From Dehalococcoidia bacterium (lineage in GTDB: Bacteria; Chloroflexota; Dehalococcoidia; Bin125), in assembly GCA_007571275.1 (NCBI GenBank), contig RKRS01000050.1:1-35731 (forward strand): a stretch of 35,731 bases of DNA, in the 5' to 3' direction. The stretch's first letter is position 1; each line of letters starts with the position of its first letter. Both the position numbers and the translations under genes were made by a program. Shown piece after piece: positions 27,179-35,731 of this stretch. Below the pieces are notes generated by a model. That model saw only the letters and a list, made by a program, of their open reading frames with translations, was not told the origin of the DNA and did not search any database.

Positions 27179-28072
27179 ATGACTCAACGCATCAACGCAT
27201 TCCCCGAACTCGAGCGCGACCTGCGGTTCTTTCCACTGGGCGTGGATCAGCCCCGTCACCTCTCCGCTGAGCAGATTCAGCAGTACAACGAGCGGGGCTA
27301 CGTCTTCCCGATCGATATCTTCTCACCCTCAGAGATCGAACAGATCCGCAGCTACTTTGACGAACTCTTGCCCAAGGCGCTGGAGGCAGGCTGGAACAGC
27401 TATGAGCTGACCAACTGGCATAAACACTGTCAGGGCGTCTGGGACATCGTCACCGACAGTCGGATCATCGACGTGATGGAAGACATGCTGGGCGAGACGG
27501 TGATCCTGCGTCACAGCCACTTCTTCGCCAAGTTGCCGGGCGACGGGATGCGGGTCAGCTGGCACCAGGATGCGTCCTACTGGCCGTTGACGCCGAGCAA
27601 AGTCGTCTCCGCCTGGTTGGCGATTGATGACGTCGACCTCGGCAACGGAGCGATGCAAGTGATTCCCGGCTCACACCTCAAGGCCCAGGTCGAGTTCCGT
27701 GACAGTACGACCGGTGAGCGCAACGTGCTCAATCAGACGGTCGAGAACCCCGAAGCGCATGGCGATCCGCCCGTCGCGCTGGAACTGCAGGCGGGACAGA
27801 TATCCCTGCATAGCGACTGGGTGCTGCACGGCTCAGAACCCAATGAGTCGAACCGTCGGCGCTGCGGTCTGGCAATGCGCTATCTGTCCAGGGATGTTCG
27901 CGCTTACAACGGCTGGAACGACAACTCGATCGTGTGCCGTGGTCAGGAACCCACCGGCCACTGGGCCAATCATCCCCGTCCGAGCGGGGAGCTGATCCCG
28001 ATCAAGGACGCCATCGAAGATCCGACCTCGGTCAGTATGGAGCAACGCAGCGGCGAGACCGAGAGCGACTAG
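27179..28072 (+). CDS. Phytanoyl-CoA dioxygenase (PhyH) family protein
   Basis: SWHQDASYWPLTPSKVVSAWLAIDDVDLGNGAMQVIPGSH (HxD) and distal LHSDWVLHGSEPNESNRRRCGLAMRY. Confidence 0.92.
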   Translation: MTQRINAFPELERDLRFFPLGVDQPRHLSAEQIQQYNERGYVFPIDIFSPSEIEQIRSYFDELLPKALEAGWNSYELTNWHKHCQGVWDIVTDSRIIDVMEDMLGETVILRHSHFFAKLPGDGMRVSWHQDASYWPLTPSKVVSAWLAIDDVDLGNGAMQVIPGSHLKAQVEFRDSTTGERNVLNQTVENPEAHGDPPVALELQAGQISLHSDWVLHGSEPNESNRRRCGLAMRYLSRDVRAYNGWNDNSIVCRGQEPTGHWANHPRPSGELIPIKDAIEDPTSVSMEQRSGETESD

Positions 28073-29850
28073 CCAGAGCCATTCCGGGCCGACCACGAGC
28101 GTTGTGGCCGCGCCTGCGCCACCCAAACCATCGCAGCATTGCCATTCGCCGAGCGCGTTTCGTTACCGCTGCCATTGGTCGCACGGCCAACTGTTGACAC
28201 AACTGGAGTCACGGTTGCCGGTTCGGGGCGCTGCACGACCGTCCCATGAGCTATCTCGGGCTCGTCGTGTTCACCGGTGCGGAGCCGCTTCTCACGCAAG
28301 GTGAGTACGGTGACCAGCGCCGCCACCCCGACGCCGACGGAGATCCAGAAGTTGCTGGTGATCGCTACGGCGAGCGCCTCGGGCAACGCTGCGATGACTT
28401 GCTGGAATTGTTCTACACCGAGTTCGGCCTGCAGGCTGGTTCTGGCCTCTTCGTTCAGTAGCTGGTCTGGATCGGCACGCGCAGCGAGATCGGCGGGCAG
28501 CCGCGCGACGAGCTCACTCGTCAATCGCCCGGTTACCAACGCGCCGACCAGTGTGACGCCGATAATCCCACCGATCTCCTGGAAGAACTGGGTAGCTCCC
28601 GAGATCGTGCCGAGCATGCTCTGCGGCAGCGCGTTCTGAGCCGCCACCATCAGGGAGGGAAAGAGCAACCCTAACCCGCTGCCGAATAGCACCAGGCGCC
28701 AGATCACATCGATGGGCGCGGTTTCGGTGCTGAGCTGTGTCATCAGCCAACCGCTCACCACGATGATGACGCCAGCGCAGATCGAAAGCATTTTGTAGCG
28801 ACCGGTGCGCGCGATGACCTGACCGGCGATCGTCGCTGTCACTACCAGCGAGATGATCTCGCTGCTCAGCAACAATCCGGAGGCGGTCGGTGAGTAACCC
28901 AGCACGCCCTGCATGAAGTAAGCGAGGAAGAACGTGACGCCGAACAGTCCAGCGCCGATCACGGCCATCACGAAGGCAGCCACGCGGAACGTATGGTTGC
29001 GGAACAGCTGACCGGGCAAGATCGGCTCAGCCGCAGCGCGCTCGGCGCGGATAAAGCCGAGCACGCCGATGGCTGACACGCCAAACAGCGCCAGCGTTTT
29101 CACGTCTAGCCAGGCGGTACCGGTCGTGACCAGTCCCAGGGCGAGCATCGCCGGCATCAGGGCCAGCAGCATCGCGCCGATACCCCACCAGTCGATCACG
29201 ACTCGGCGCGGCGGCGGCCGCAACCACGGCATGATCACCGCAATCGAGGTGAATGCCAGCGCCGCCAGCGGCAGCACCGCCCAGAACACCCAGCGCCAGT
29301 TCAGCGCATCGACGATCAGCCCACCCAACAGTGGGCCAACCAGCCCGCCGATCCCGAAGACGGCAGCGAAGACGCCCATGTACTTCGCGCGCTCCGCGGG
29401 CGGAAAGAGGTCGCCCGAGATCGAGAAGGTGTTCGCCATCAGGATGCCGCCACCGATGCCTTGCAGCGCGCGGAAGCCGATCAGCATCTCCATCGACGTC
29501 GCAAACCCGGCCAACGCCGTCGCGCCGGCGAAGATCACCAGGCCAACCAGCAGGAACGGCTTGCGGCCATAGACATCGGACATGCGCCCGGCGATCGCCA
29601 CCGCTGGCACCGAGGTCGCCATGAAGGCGGACTCCATGAAGGCGATCAGATCGACGCGACCGAGATCGGCGGCCAGAACGGGGGTCGCGGTGGCGACGAT
29701 TGAGTGCTGCACGGCCGAGAGGAACATCGCCACCACGGCGCTGCCCAGGATCAGCATCTTGGTGCGATGCGGCAAGCGGAAACCGACCGTGGCGGCGGTC
29801 GGCGTCGTGCCTGGCGTGCCTGAAGCTGTGTCTGCTGGCGCGTGGCTCAT
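28069..29850 (-). CDS. MFS transporter, DHA2 (14-TM, EmrB/QacA-like) family
   Basis: VVAMFLSAVQHSIVATATPVLAADLG; AGRMSDVYGRKPFLLVGLVIF; FRALQGIGGGILMANTFSISGDLFPPAERAKYMG. Confidence 0.92.
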   Translation of the reverse strand: MSHAPADTASGTPGTTPTAATVGFRLPHRTKMLILGSAVVAMFLSAVQHSIVATATPVLAADLGRVDLIAFMESAFMATSVPAVAIAGRMSDVYGRKPFLLVGLVIFAGATALAGFATSMEMLIGFRALQGIGGGILMANTFSISGDLFPPAERAKYMGVFAAVFGIGGLVGPLLGGLIVDALNWRWVFWAVLPLAALAFTSIAVIMPWLRPPPRRVVIDWWGIGAMLLALMPAMLALGLVTTGTAWLDVKTLALFGVSAIGVLGFIRAERAAAEPILPGQLFRNHTFRVAAFVMAVIGAGLFGVTFFLAYFMQGVLGYSPTASGLLLSSEIISLVVTATIAGQVIARTGRYKMLSICAGVIIVVSGWLMTQLSTETAPIDVIWRLVLFGSGLGLLFPSLMVAAQNALPQSMLGTISGATQFFQEIGGIIGVTLVGALVTGRLTSELVARLPADLAARADPDQLLNEEARTSLQAELGVEQFQQVIAALPEALAVAITSNFWISVGVGVAALVTVLTLREKRLRTGEHDEPEIAHGTVVQRPEPATVTPVVSTVGRATNGSGNETRSANGNAAMVWVAQARPQRSWSARNGSG

Positions 29851-29870
29851 GGACGGCTCGGTGTGTTCAT
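29847..29870 (-). other. Candidate 7-codon upstream ORF (MNTPSRP*) overlapping the MFS start codon
   Basis: ATG AAC ACA CCG AGC CGT CCA TGA; TGA overlaps ATG 29850; TAGCCT 5 nt upstream. Confidence 0.35.
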
Positions 29871-29986
29871 GGTTCAGGCTAACGGCGCCAGTTGCGAGGC
29901 TCGTGATCCAGACGCATCTCCCTCCTCGAAATCGCTAGCCTCAGGGTCGATGTGACATGTGGTTGGCGCATCAGGAAGGAATCAAG

Positions 29987-31603
29987 ATGGAACTGCTCTT
30001 TACCGGCGGACGCGTGTTGACGATTGATCCGCTCGATCGCATTGCGAGCGGTGTCGCCGTACGGGATGGTCGGATCATCGCCGTCGGGGACAGCGATGAG
30101 GTGCGGTCGGCCGTTGGACCCGACGCTATGACCGTTGACCTGCAGGGGCGGGCGCTGATTCCCGGCTTCTGCGATCCACACAACCACTTCTCGATGACCA
30201 CCTTCGAGCCGCGCTCGGTCGATTGTCATACACCGCCATTGGCTGGCAAGTCGTCCGTGCTCGACGCACTGGCCGCCGCCGCCGATGGCAGCCCCGACGG
30301 CCAATGGATCTGGGGTCTCGGATATAGCACTCGAGATATCGGCGGCACCGGCGAAGAGATGCTGCTGCGCCACGAGCTCGACGACGTCGCGCCCAACAAC
30401 CCCGTCTGCGTGATGGATTCCTCGTATCACGCCTGCTATGCCAACTCGGCGGCGATGGCGTTGGTCGGAATCAACCGCGACATGCCCAATCCTCGCGGTG
30501 GCGAAATCCTCAAGGACGGCAGCGGCGAGCCGAACGGCGTGCTCTGGGAACGGGCGATGGACCCGGTCCATCACGCCTCGATGCGTTCCTATATCGACAC
30601 CTTCGGCTCCGACGTGGTGGCCGGCCTGGTCGAGCAGAATGCGCTGCGTCACCTCTCGCACGGCATCACCAGCGTCGGTGACGCCCTGGTCATGCCCGAG
30701 AGCGCAGAGATCTACCGACTGACCGACGAGCGCGGCAAGTTGCCGATCGTGATTCACCAAATGCGGGGCGGGCCAGGATTCTTCGCGGCGCCCGAGGAAG
30801 CGGCTGGCGGCGCGTTCATGGAAGACGACGTCTCCGATCGCCTGCGCGGCGGGATCGTCAAGATCTTCATGGATCCGGTCTGGCCCAGTCCGGCCATGAC
30901 GATCTGTCACGAGGACGGCACGACAGAGCCCGTCGGAGAGCCGTACTACGGACAGGAAGAGGTCGATCACCTCGTCCTTGACGCCGCTTCGCACGGATTA
31001 CAGGTCGCGATTCATTGCATTGGCAACCGCGCGGTCGAGCAGGGACTGAACGCCTTCGAGCGCGCCCAGCGCGAGATTCCCCGCTCCGATCCGCGCTACC
31101 GGATTGAACACTTCGCTTTCGCCACGCCCGAGCAGATCGCGCGGGCGAGCTCGCTCGGAGTGATCATTTCTCACCAACCACCGTTCCTCAATGCGATCGG
31201 TGAATACTTCGAGACCCGCATCGCTGAGGCCGGTCTCGACGCCGTGCCGATCCCGTATCGCTCGATGCTGGACGAGGGTGTCTTTGTCGCGTCCGGTTCC
31301 GACTTTCCCTGCGCACCGGTCGAGCCGTTGCTTGGCCTGTACGGTCTGGTCGCCCGAACTGCTCGCGATGGCCGTCCGGTCGCGGCCGACCAGGCAATCA
31401 CGCCGCTCAAGGCGCTGCGGACGTACACGCTCAACTCAGCCACTGCGATGTTCCGTGAGCACGAAGTGGGCTCAATCGAAGTCGGAAAACGAGCCGATCT
31501 GGTTGTCCTCAGCCACGATCCAACGCTGGTCGCTCCGACCTACATCAGCGAGATCGTGGTGCAGCAAACCTACGTCGATGGCCAGTTGGAATACATGGTC
31601 TGA
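29987..31603 (+). CDS. Amidohydrolase family protein (YtcJ-like)
   Basis: LLFTGGRVLTIDPLDRIASGVAVRDGRIIAVG; RALIPGFCDPHNHF; GLQVAIHCIGNRAVE; VASGSDFPCAPVEPLLGLYGLV; VGKRADLVVLSHDP. Confidence 0.93.
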   Translation: MELLFTGGRVLTIDPLDRIASGVAVRDGRIIAVGDSDEVRSAVGPDAMTVDLQGRALIPGFCDPHNHFSMTTFEPRSVDCHTPPLAGKSSVLDALAAAADGSPDGQWIWGLGYSTRDIGGTGEEMLLRHELDDVAPNNPVCVMDSSYHACYANSAAMALVGINRDMPNPRGGEILKDGSGEPNGVLWERAMDPVHHASMRSYIDTFGSDVVAGLVEQNALRHLSHGITSVGDALVMPESAEIYRLTDERGKLPIVIHQMRGGPGFFAAPEEAAGGAFMEDDVSDRLRGGIVKIFMDPVWPSPAMTICHEDGTTEPVGEPYYGQEEVDHLVLDAASHGLQVAIHCIGNRAVEQGLNAFERAQREIPRSDPRYRIEHFAFATPEQIARASSLGVIISHQPPFLNAIGEYFETRIAEAGLDAVPIPYRSMLDEGVFVASGSDFPCAPVEPLLGLYGLVARTARDGRPVAADQAITPLKALRTYTLNSATAMFREHEVGSIEVGKRADLVVLSHDPTLVAPTYISEIVVQQTYVDGQLEYMV

Positions 31604-31672
31604 GATCCAAGCCTGACTCTGATACAACGGTTAGCCTCGGGAAGCCTGCCGGCGTCCGATGATGGAGTGCGC

Positions 31673-32890
31673 GTGACCAACCAACAATCGCAGCCGGAAC
31701 CGTTGTTCAAGGGACTCAAGGTGGTTGAAATGGCCACCTGGCTCTTTGGCCCGATGTGCGCCTGTGTCTTGGGCGAACTCGGCGCCGACGTCGTCAAGAT
31801 CGAGCCGCATGAAGGCGATCCGATGCGCGGGCTCATCCATCGCGTCCGTGACCACGTTGACTGGGTCTTTGAGCTGGCCAATCGGAACAAGCGCAGTGTG
31901 GCGCTCAACGTGCGCAGCTCCGAGGGTCAGGAGGCGCTGCGCAGGCTGTTGGCCGATGCGGACGTGTTCATCGTCAACCTGCGTCGGGGCGCGCTTGAGC
32001 GATTGGGGATCGACTACGCGTCGCTCAAGCCTGATCACCCCAGGCTGATCTACGCGCACGCCACGGGCTACGGCACGGAAGGTCCTGATATCGACCGACC
32101 GGCGTTCGACGAGCTGGCCTACTGGGCGCGCGGCGGCTTCATGTCGACTCTGGGGCCGCCCGACAGCGAACCGGTTCGGCTCGTCGGCGCGATGGGGGAT
32201 CTGCCCAGCGCGATGAACATCTCGGCGGCGATCTTCGCCGCGCTGTACCAGCGTGAGCTGACTGGCAACGGTCAATTCGTCACCTGTTCGCTCTACGGCG
32301 GCGGGATTTGGGCGAACGGGTTCGCCATCCAGGGAGCGCTGTCGACCGGTCAGAATTTCCCGCGTACTGATCGCTACACGGCGTTCAACCCGCTCTATAA
32401 CTCCTACCAGGCCGCCGATGGCAGATGGATGCAGCTAGCGATGATCCAGGAAGAACGATTCTGGGGGCCGTTCGCTGAGGTGATCGAGCTACCCATCCTG
32501 ACCGAGGACGCCCGCTTCGCCGTTGCCGCCGATCGACGCGACCACATTCGTGAGGCGGTGGCGCTGATCGAGCAGCGGATCGGTGAAGAGCCACGCGATC
32601 ACTGGGCGACGCTATTCGACGCCAACGATTTCCCCTGGGCGCCGGCTGCTGATGGGCTGGAGATCTCTGAGGACCCGCAGGCCTCGGCCAATGGCTATGT
32701 GCGGTTGATGGAGCACAAGATTGCGGGGGAGTTCAAGATTCTCGGCGTACCATTCCAGCTTGAGCAAGCGCCAACGACCAACTACTCAAGCGCTCCTGAG
32801 CTGGGTGAGCATACGGAACTGGTCCTGGAAGAGCTGGGCTACGACTGGGACGCAATTACGCGGATGAAGCAGGCCGGGGCAATCCCCTGA
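31673..32890 (+). CDS. CaiB/BaiF family CoA-transferase
   Basis: LKVVEMATWLFGPMCACVLGELGADVVKIEPHEGDPMRG; NKRSVALNV; RLIYAHATGYGTEGPDIDRPAFDELAYWARGGFM; GGAG 5 nt before GTG 31673. Confidence 0.93.
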   Translation: MTNQQSQPEPLFKGLKVVEMATWLFGPMCACVLGELGADVVKIEPHEGDPMRGLIHRVRDHVDWVFELANRNKRSVALNVRSSEGQEALRRLLADADVFIVNLRRGALERLGIDYASLKPDHPRLIYAHATGYGTEGPDIDRPAFDELAYWARGGFMSTLGPPDSEPVRLVGAMGDLPSAMNISAAIFAALYQRELTGNGQFVTCSLYGGGIWANGFAIQGALSTGQNFPRTDRYTAFNPLYNSYQAADGRWMQLAMIQEERFWGPFAEVIELPILTEDARFAVAADRRDHIREAVALIEQRIGEEPRDHWATLFDANDFPWAPAADGLEISEDPQASANGYVRLMEHKIAGEFKILGVPFQLEQAPTTNYSSAPELGEHTELVLEELGYDWDAITRMKQAGAIP

Positions 32891-32920
32891 CCTGACCGTC
32901 GCGAGCGAAAGGTAGATGCC

Positions 32921-33808
32921 ATGCCCGAGATCATCGATTTCAGGGTCACGCTACCACCGCGTGAGTACACCGACCCCGCCGGCGCTGGCGACGAGCGCTT
33001 TAGCGACTCCAGCTACCTGGCCAACTACAACCGTATCTACACGCGCGAACGTGGTGGCGGGCGCGACGCCGCGGCGATGGTCGCTGCAATTGGCGAGGCC
33101 GGCATCGACCGCGCCGTCCTCCAGGCTGAGTGGGCGGCGGGCGACTATCGGGCGATGAATGACGCGGTGCATCGGATCGTCGCCGACTATCCCGACGTGC
33201 TGACCGGCTATGTCACGGTCAACCCGGACGCTGGCGACGACATGGCTGCGGTCGTTGAGCGCGAGGTCCGTGAGCGCGACGCCAAAGGCGTCAACCTGCA
33301 ACCGTTCTCCTATCGCGTCCTGGCCAACGACAAACGCTTCTATCCGCTCTATGCGAAGTGCCAGGAGCTTGGCGTTCCGGTCACGATTCACTCGTCGATC
33401 AACTTCTCCAACGACCGCTCCATCGAGTTCGGCCGTCCACTCTATCTCTGCGAGATCGCCTGCGACTTCCCCGATCTGGTGATCGTGGCCAACCATGGTG
33501 GCTGGCCCTGGGTCAATGAGCTGGTCGCGATCGCCTGGAAGCACGCCAATGTCTACATCGAGATCGGCGCGGTCGCACCCAAGTACATCGGTACGCCGAG
33601 CACGGGCTGGGAGACGCTGATGCAGTATGGCAACTCGTCACTGCTCAGCGACCGCGTCCTCTTCGCAACCGACAACATGATCCCATTCCAGCGCGCGGTG
33701 CAGGAGTTGCAGGCATTGCCGCTCAAGGATCGGGTCAGGGAAGGCTGGCTGGGCGGGAACGCCGCGCGCCTGCTCGCTCAGGTGGAAGATCGCCTGTCAG
33801 TGCTGTGA
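32921..33808 (+). CDS. Amidohydrolase (amidohydrolase_2, TIM-barrel) family protein
   Basis: EIIDFRVTLPPREYTDP; GVNLQPF; LGVPVTIHSSINF; LVIVANHGGWPWVNELVAIAWKHANVYIEIGAV; GNAARLL. Confidence 0.88.
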   Translation: MPEIIDFRVTLPPREYTDPAGAGDERFSDSSYLANYNRIYTRERGGGRDAAAMVAAIGEAGIDRAVLQAEWAAGDYRAMNDAVHRIVADYPDVLTGYVTVNPDAGDDMAAVVEREVRERDAKGVNLQPFSYRVLANDKRFYPLYAKCQELGVPVTIHSSINFSNDRSIEFGRPLYLCEIACDFPDLVIVANHGGWPWVNELVAIAWKHANVYIEIGAVAPKYIGTPSTGWETLMQYGNSSLLSDRVLFATDNMIPFQRAVQELQALPLKDRVREGWLGGNAARLLAQVEDRLSVL

Positions 33809-33857
33809 TGCGTCCAGCGACCGTCTGGCTGGAGAGTTCGCTCAGGGTTGATCTCGA

Positions 33858-34343
33858 ATGACTCATTACAACTACCGCGCTACCAGACTCTTTGCGCTTG
33901 CGGCGCTTTCAGTCTGTCTCATGCTGCTCGCCGCGGCATGTAGTGGCGAGGACGCCAGTAGCGATGACACAGGCGCATACGAAGCGACACAGTCCAGTGA
34001 TACGACAGTGGCGTCGGTGACTGAGGGTGAGCTGTCACAGGCTGGCCTGGCCGGCGAGCGGCTGTTTATCGCCAACTGCTCGAGCTGTCATGGTCTGCAG
34101 GCTTCAGGGACAGCGCAGGGGCCGCCGCTGGTGCACGAGATCTACGAATCCGGACACCATTCCAATGCCAGCTTCGTCATCGCCGTCGCGCGCGGCGTGC
34201 GTCAACATCACTGGCAGTTTGGCAACATGCCAGCCGTGCCCGATCTGTCAATCGACGAGATTCACCAAGTCATCTGCTACGTGCGCGAGCTACAACTGGC
34301 CAACGACATCATCGATCAGATACCGACGTCAACTCCCTGTTGA
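33858..34343 (+). CDS. Monoheme cytochrome c lipoprotein
   Basis: Lipobox LLAAAC; heme motif CSSCHG; QFGNMPAVPDLSIDEIHQVICYVREL. Confidence 0.9.
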   Translation: MTHYNYRATRLFALAALSVCLMLLAAACSGEDASSDDTGAYEATQSSDTTVASVTEGELSQAGLAGERLFIANCSSCHGLQASGTAQGPPLVHEIYESGHHSNASFVIAVARGVRQHHWQFGNMPAVPDLSIDEIHQVICYVRELQLANDIIDQIPTSTPC

Positions 34344-34368
34344 TCGGACGCCCGGTTCTCAATGCTGT

Positions 34369-35559
34369 TTAGCCGACGACGCCGTCCGCTTTCAGTCTGG
34401 CAATCGCTTCTGCAGCGCAACCGATTTCTTCGAGCAGCGCGTCGGTGTCCTGTCCCAGCTCGGGGCCCAGCGACTTGACCCGGCCCTGTGCGCCGTTGGC
34501 GCGGATCGGCGAGCCGACGGTGGTCAGCGAACCGAAGCGCTTGTCCTCATACTGGACGATGTATTCGTTGGCCGCCGCCTGCTCATCCCGGGCGATCATC
34601 GGATAATCCTGGATCAGGGTGCTGGGCACCTCTTCCGCGTCGAAGCGGATTGGCCACTCTGCAGCGGGACGGGTGCAGATCGTCGACGCGACTTCGCGGC
34701 GTAGCTCGTCCATATTGGCGTTGCGATCAGCTAGCGTGGCGAAACGCGCATCGCTGAGCAGGTCTTCGCGCTCGAGCGCTCGGCACATTGGCGCCCAGCG
34801 GTCGGTGATGTAGCCGACGAAGAGCCAGTCGCCGTCGGAGCCTTGGGCTTGCAGGGTGAACATGTTGGAGATCGGCATGTTCCTCGCGGACGGCACGATG
34901 TTGCCGTTGGCGATTGCGTTGATCGCCGGCGCCCGACCCCAGATCTGGCTGCCGTACAGCGACGTCTGCACCAGCTGTCCCTCGCCAGTCCGCTCGCGCG
35001 CGACCAACGCGCTGGCGATGGCAAAGGCAAAGATCATGCCGCCGGTTTGGTCAGGATCAGGGGCCGCCACGTTCGCGTAGGGCTTGTCTCCACGGACGCC
35101 GTTGGCCCACATCCCGCCGCCAGCGGCGCCGGCGACTGAGGCCCAGGAGGTCGCGGTCGCGCGCGGTCCTTCCGGACCGAAGCCGCTGGCGCTTGCGTAG
35201 ACCAGACGCGGGTTGCGGACGCGCAGCTCGTCCCAACCGAGCCCGAGTCGCTCCATCACGCCGGGCTTGAAGTTCTCGGTGACGACGTCGACCCGCGTAA
35301 TCAGCTCATAGATCAAATTGCGACCTTCGGGCGCGCGGAGGGCGATGGCGATGCTGCGCTTGCCTCGGTGGTGGGTGTGGAAATACTGCGAGAACCCATC
35401 GGCGCGCTTGCCGACGTGCCGCGACGGGTCGCCGGTCTGCAGCCGCTCAACCTTAATCACCTCAGCGCCGAGATCGGACATCAGCACCGTCGCGGACGGT
35501 CCCTGTTGGAACTGGGTGAAGTCGAGCACGCGAATGCCGTCAAGTAGTTGGCTGGTCAT
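34369..35559 (-). CDS. CaiB/BaiF family CoA-transferase paralog lacking the usual catalytic Asp
   Basis: IRVLDFTQFQQGPSATVLMSDLGAEVIKVERLQTGDPSRH; GKRSIAIAL; RLVYASASGFGPEGPRATATSWASVAGAAGGG. Confidence 0.9.
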   Translation of the reverse strand: MTSQLLDGIRVLDFTQFQQGPSATVLMSDLGAEVIKVERLQTGDPSRHVGKRADGFSQYFHTHHRGKRSIAIALRAPEGRNLIYELITRVDVVTENFKPGVMERLGLGWDELRVRNPRLVYASASGFGPEGPRATATSWASVAGAAGGGMWANGVRGDKPYANVAAPDPDQTGGMIFAFAIASALVARERTGEGQLVQTSLYGSQIWGRAPAINAIANGNIVPSARNMPISNMFTLQAQGSDGDWLFVGYITDRWAPMCRALEREDLLSDARFATLADRNANMDELRREVASTICTRPAAEWPIRFDAEEVPSTLIQDYPMIARDEQAAANEYIVQYEDKRFGSLTTVGSPIRANGAQGRVKSLGPELGQDTDALLEEIGCAAEAIARLKADGVVG

Positions 35560-35684
35560 GGTTCATCCCCTCAGTCAGTGAGATGACTATAGGCCAGAAC
35601 AGCAAGTCGCTTCGCCCACCATCAGGCTATGGGCGGCCTCATTCCCTCGCTCCTTGCTCAGGCTGCGAGTGACCTATTCCCATC

Positions 35685-35731
35685 GCTCCCCCTTTGGGGG
35701 AGCTGTCACGGAGTGACTGAGGGGGCTTCGG
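35685..35731. repeat. Hairpin-rich intergenic repeat fragment truncated by the window end
   Basis: GCTCCCCC-TTT-GGGGGAGC followed by GTCAC-GGA-GTGAC. Confidence 0.5.

Noticed and set aside
29879-30994. 371-aa minus-strand ORF
   Set aside because: Antisense to the amidohydrolase gene, no domain signal

Overview
High-GC bacterial chromosomal window, probably Chloroflexota/Thermomicrobia- or SAR202-like (inference from gene content only). From left to right: (i) the 3' part of a pst phosphate operon (pstA-pstB-phoU) and a small membrane protein; (ii) two overlapping LolD-type ABC ATPases, the first with a C-terminal AbrB/SpoVT-like tail; (iii) a tightly packed minus-strand operon (mobA, three small proteins, threonine aldolase, a DNA methyltransferase fused to HNH, a lipoprotein), divergent from yqeC across only 22 bp; (iv) a large accessory catabolic/transport region with an LLM flavin monooxygenase, an MBL lactonase-like protein, two branched-chain-amino-acid-type (Liv) transporter sets sharing one LivG/LivF pair, a GlcG/HbpS-like protein, a Crp/Fnr regulator, three alpha/beta hydrolases, a PhyH dioxygenase, an MFS exporter, two amidohydrolases, two CaiB/BaiF CoA-transferases and a cytochrome c lipoprotein. 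Main second-look signals: a 16-bp tandem duplication that puts a substrate-binding lipoprotein out of frame; a 1-nt frameshift in the wing of the Crp/Fnr regulator; an 18/20-identical palindromic operator-like element upstream of both Liv transcription units; overlapping symmetric leaderless -10 elements between mobA and yqeC; the methyltransferase-HNH fusion; the ABC ATPase-AbrB-like fusion; and a CaiB-family paralog lacking the catalytic Asp. No tRNA, rRNA, CRISPR array or transposase was seen.
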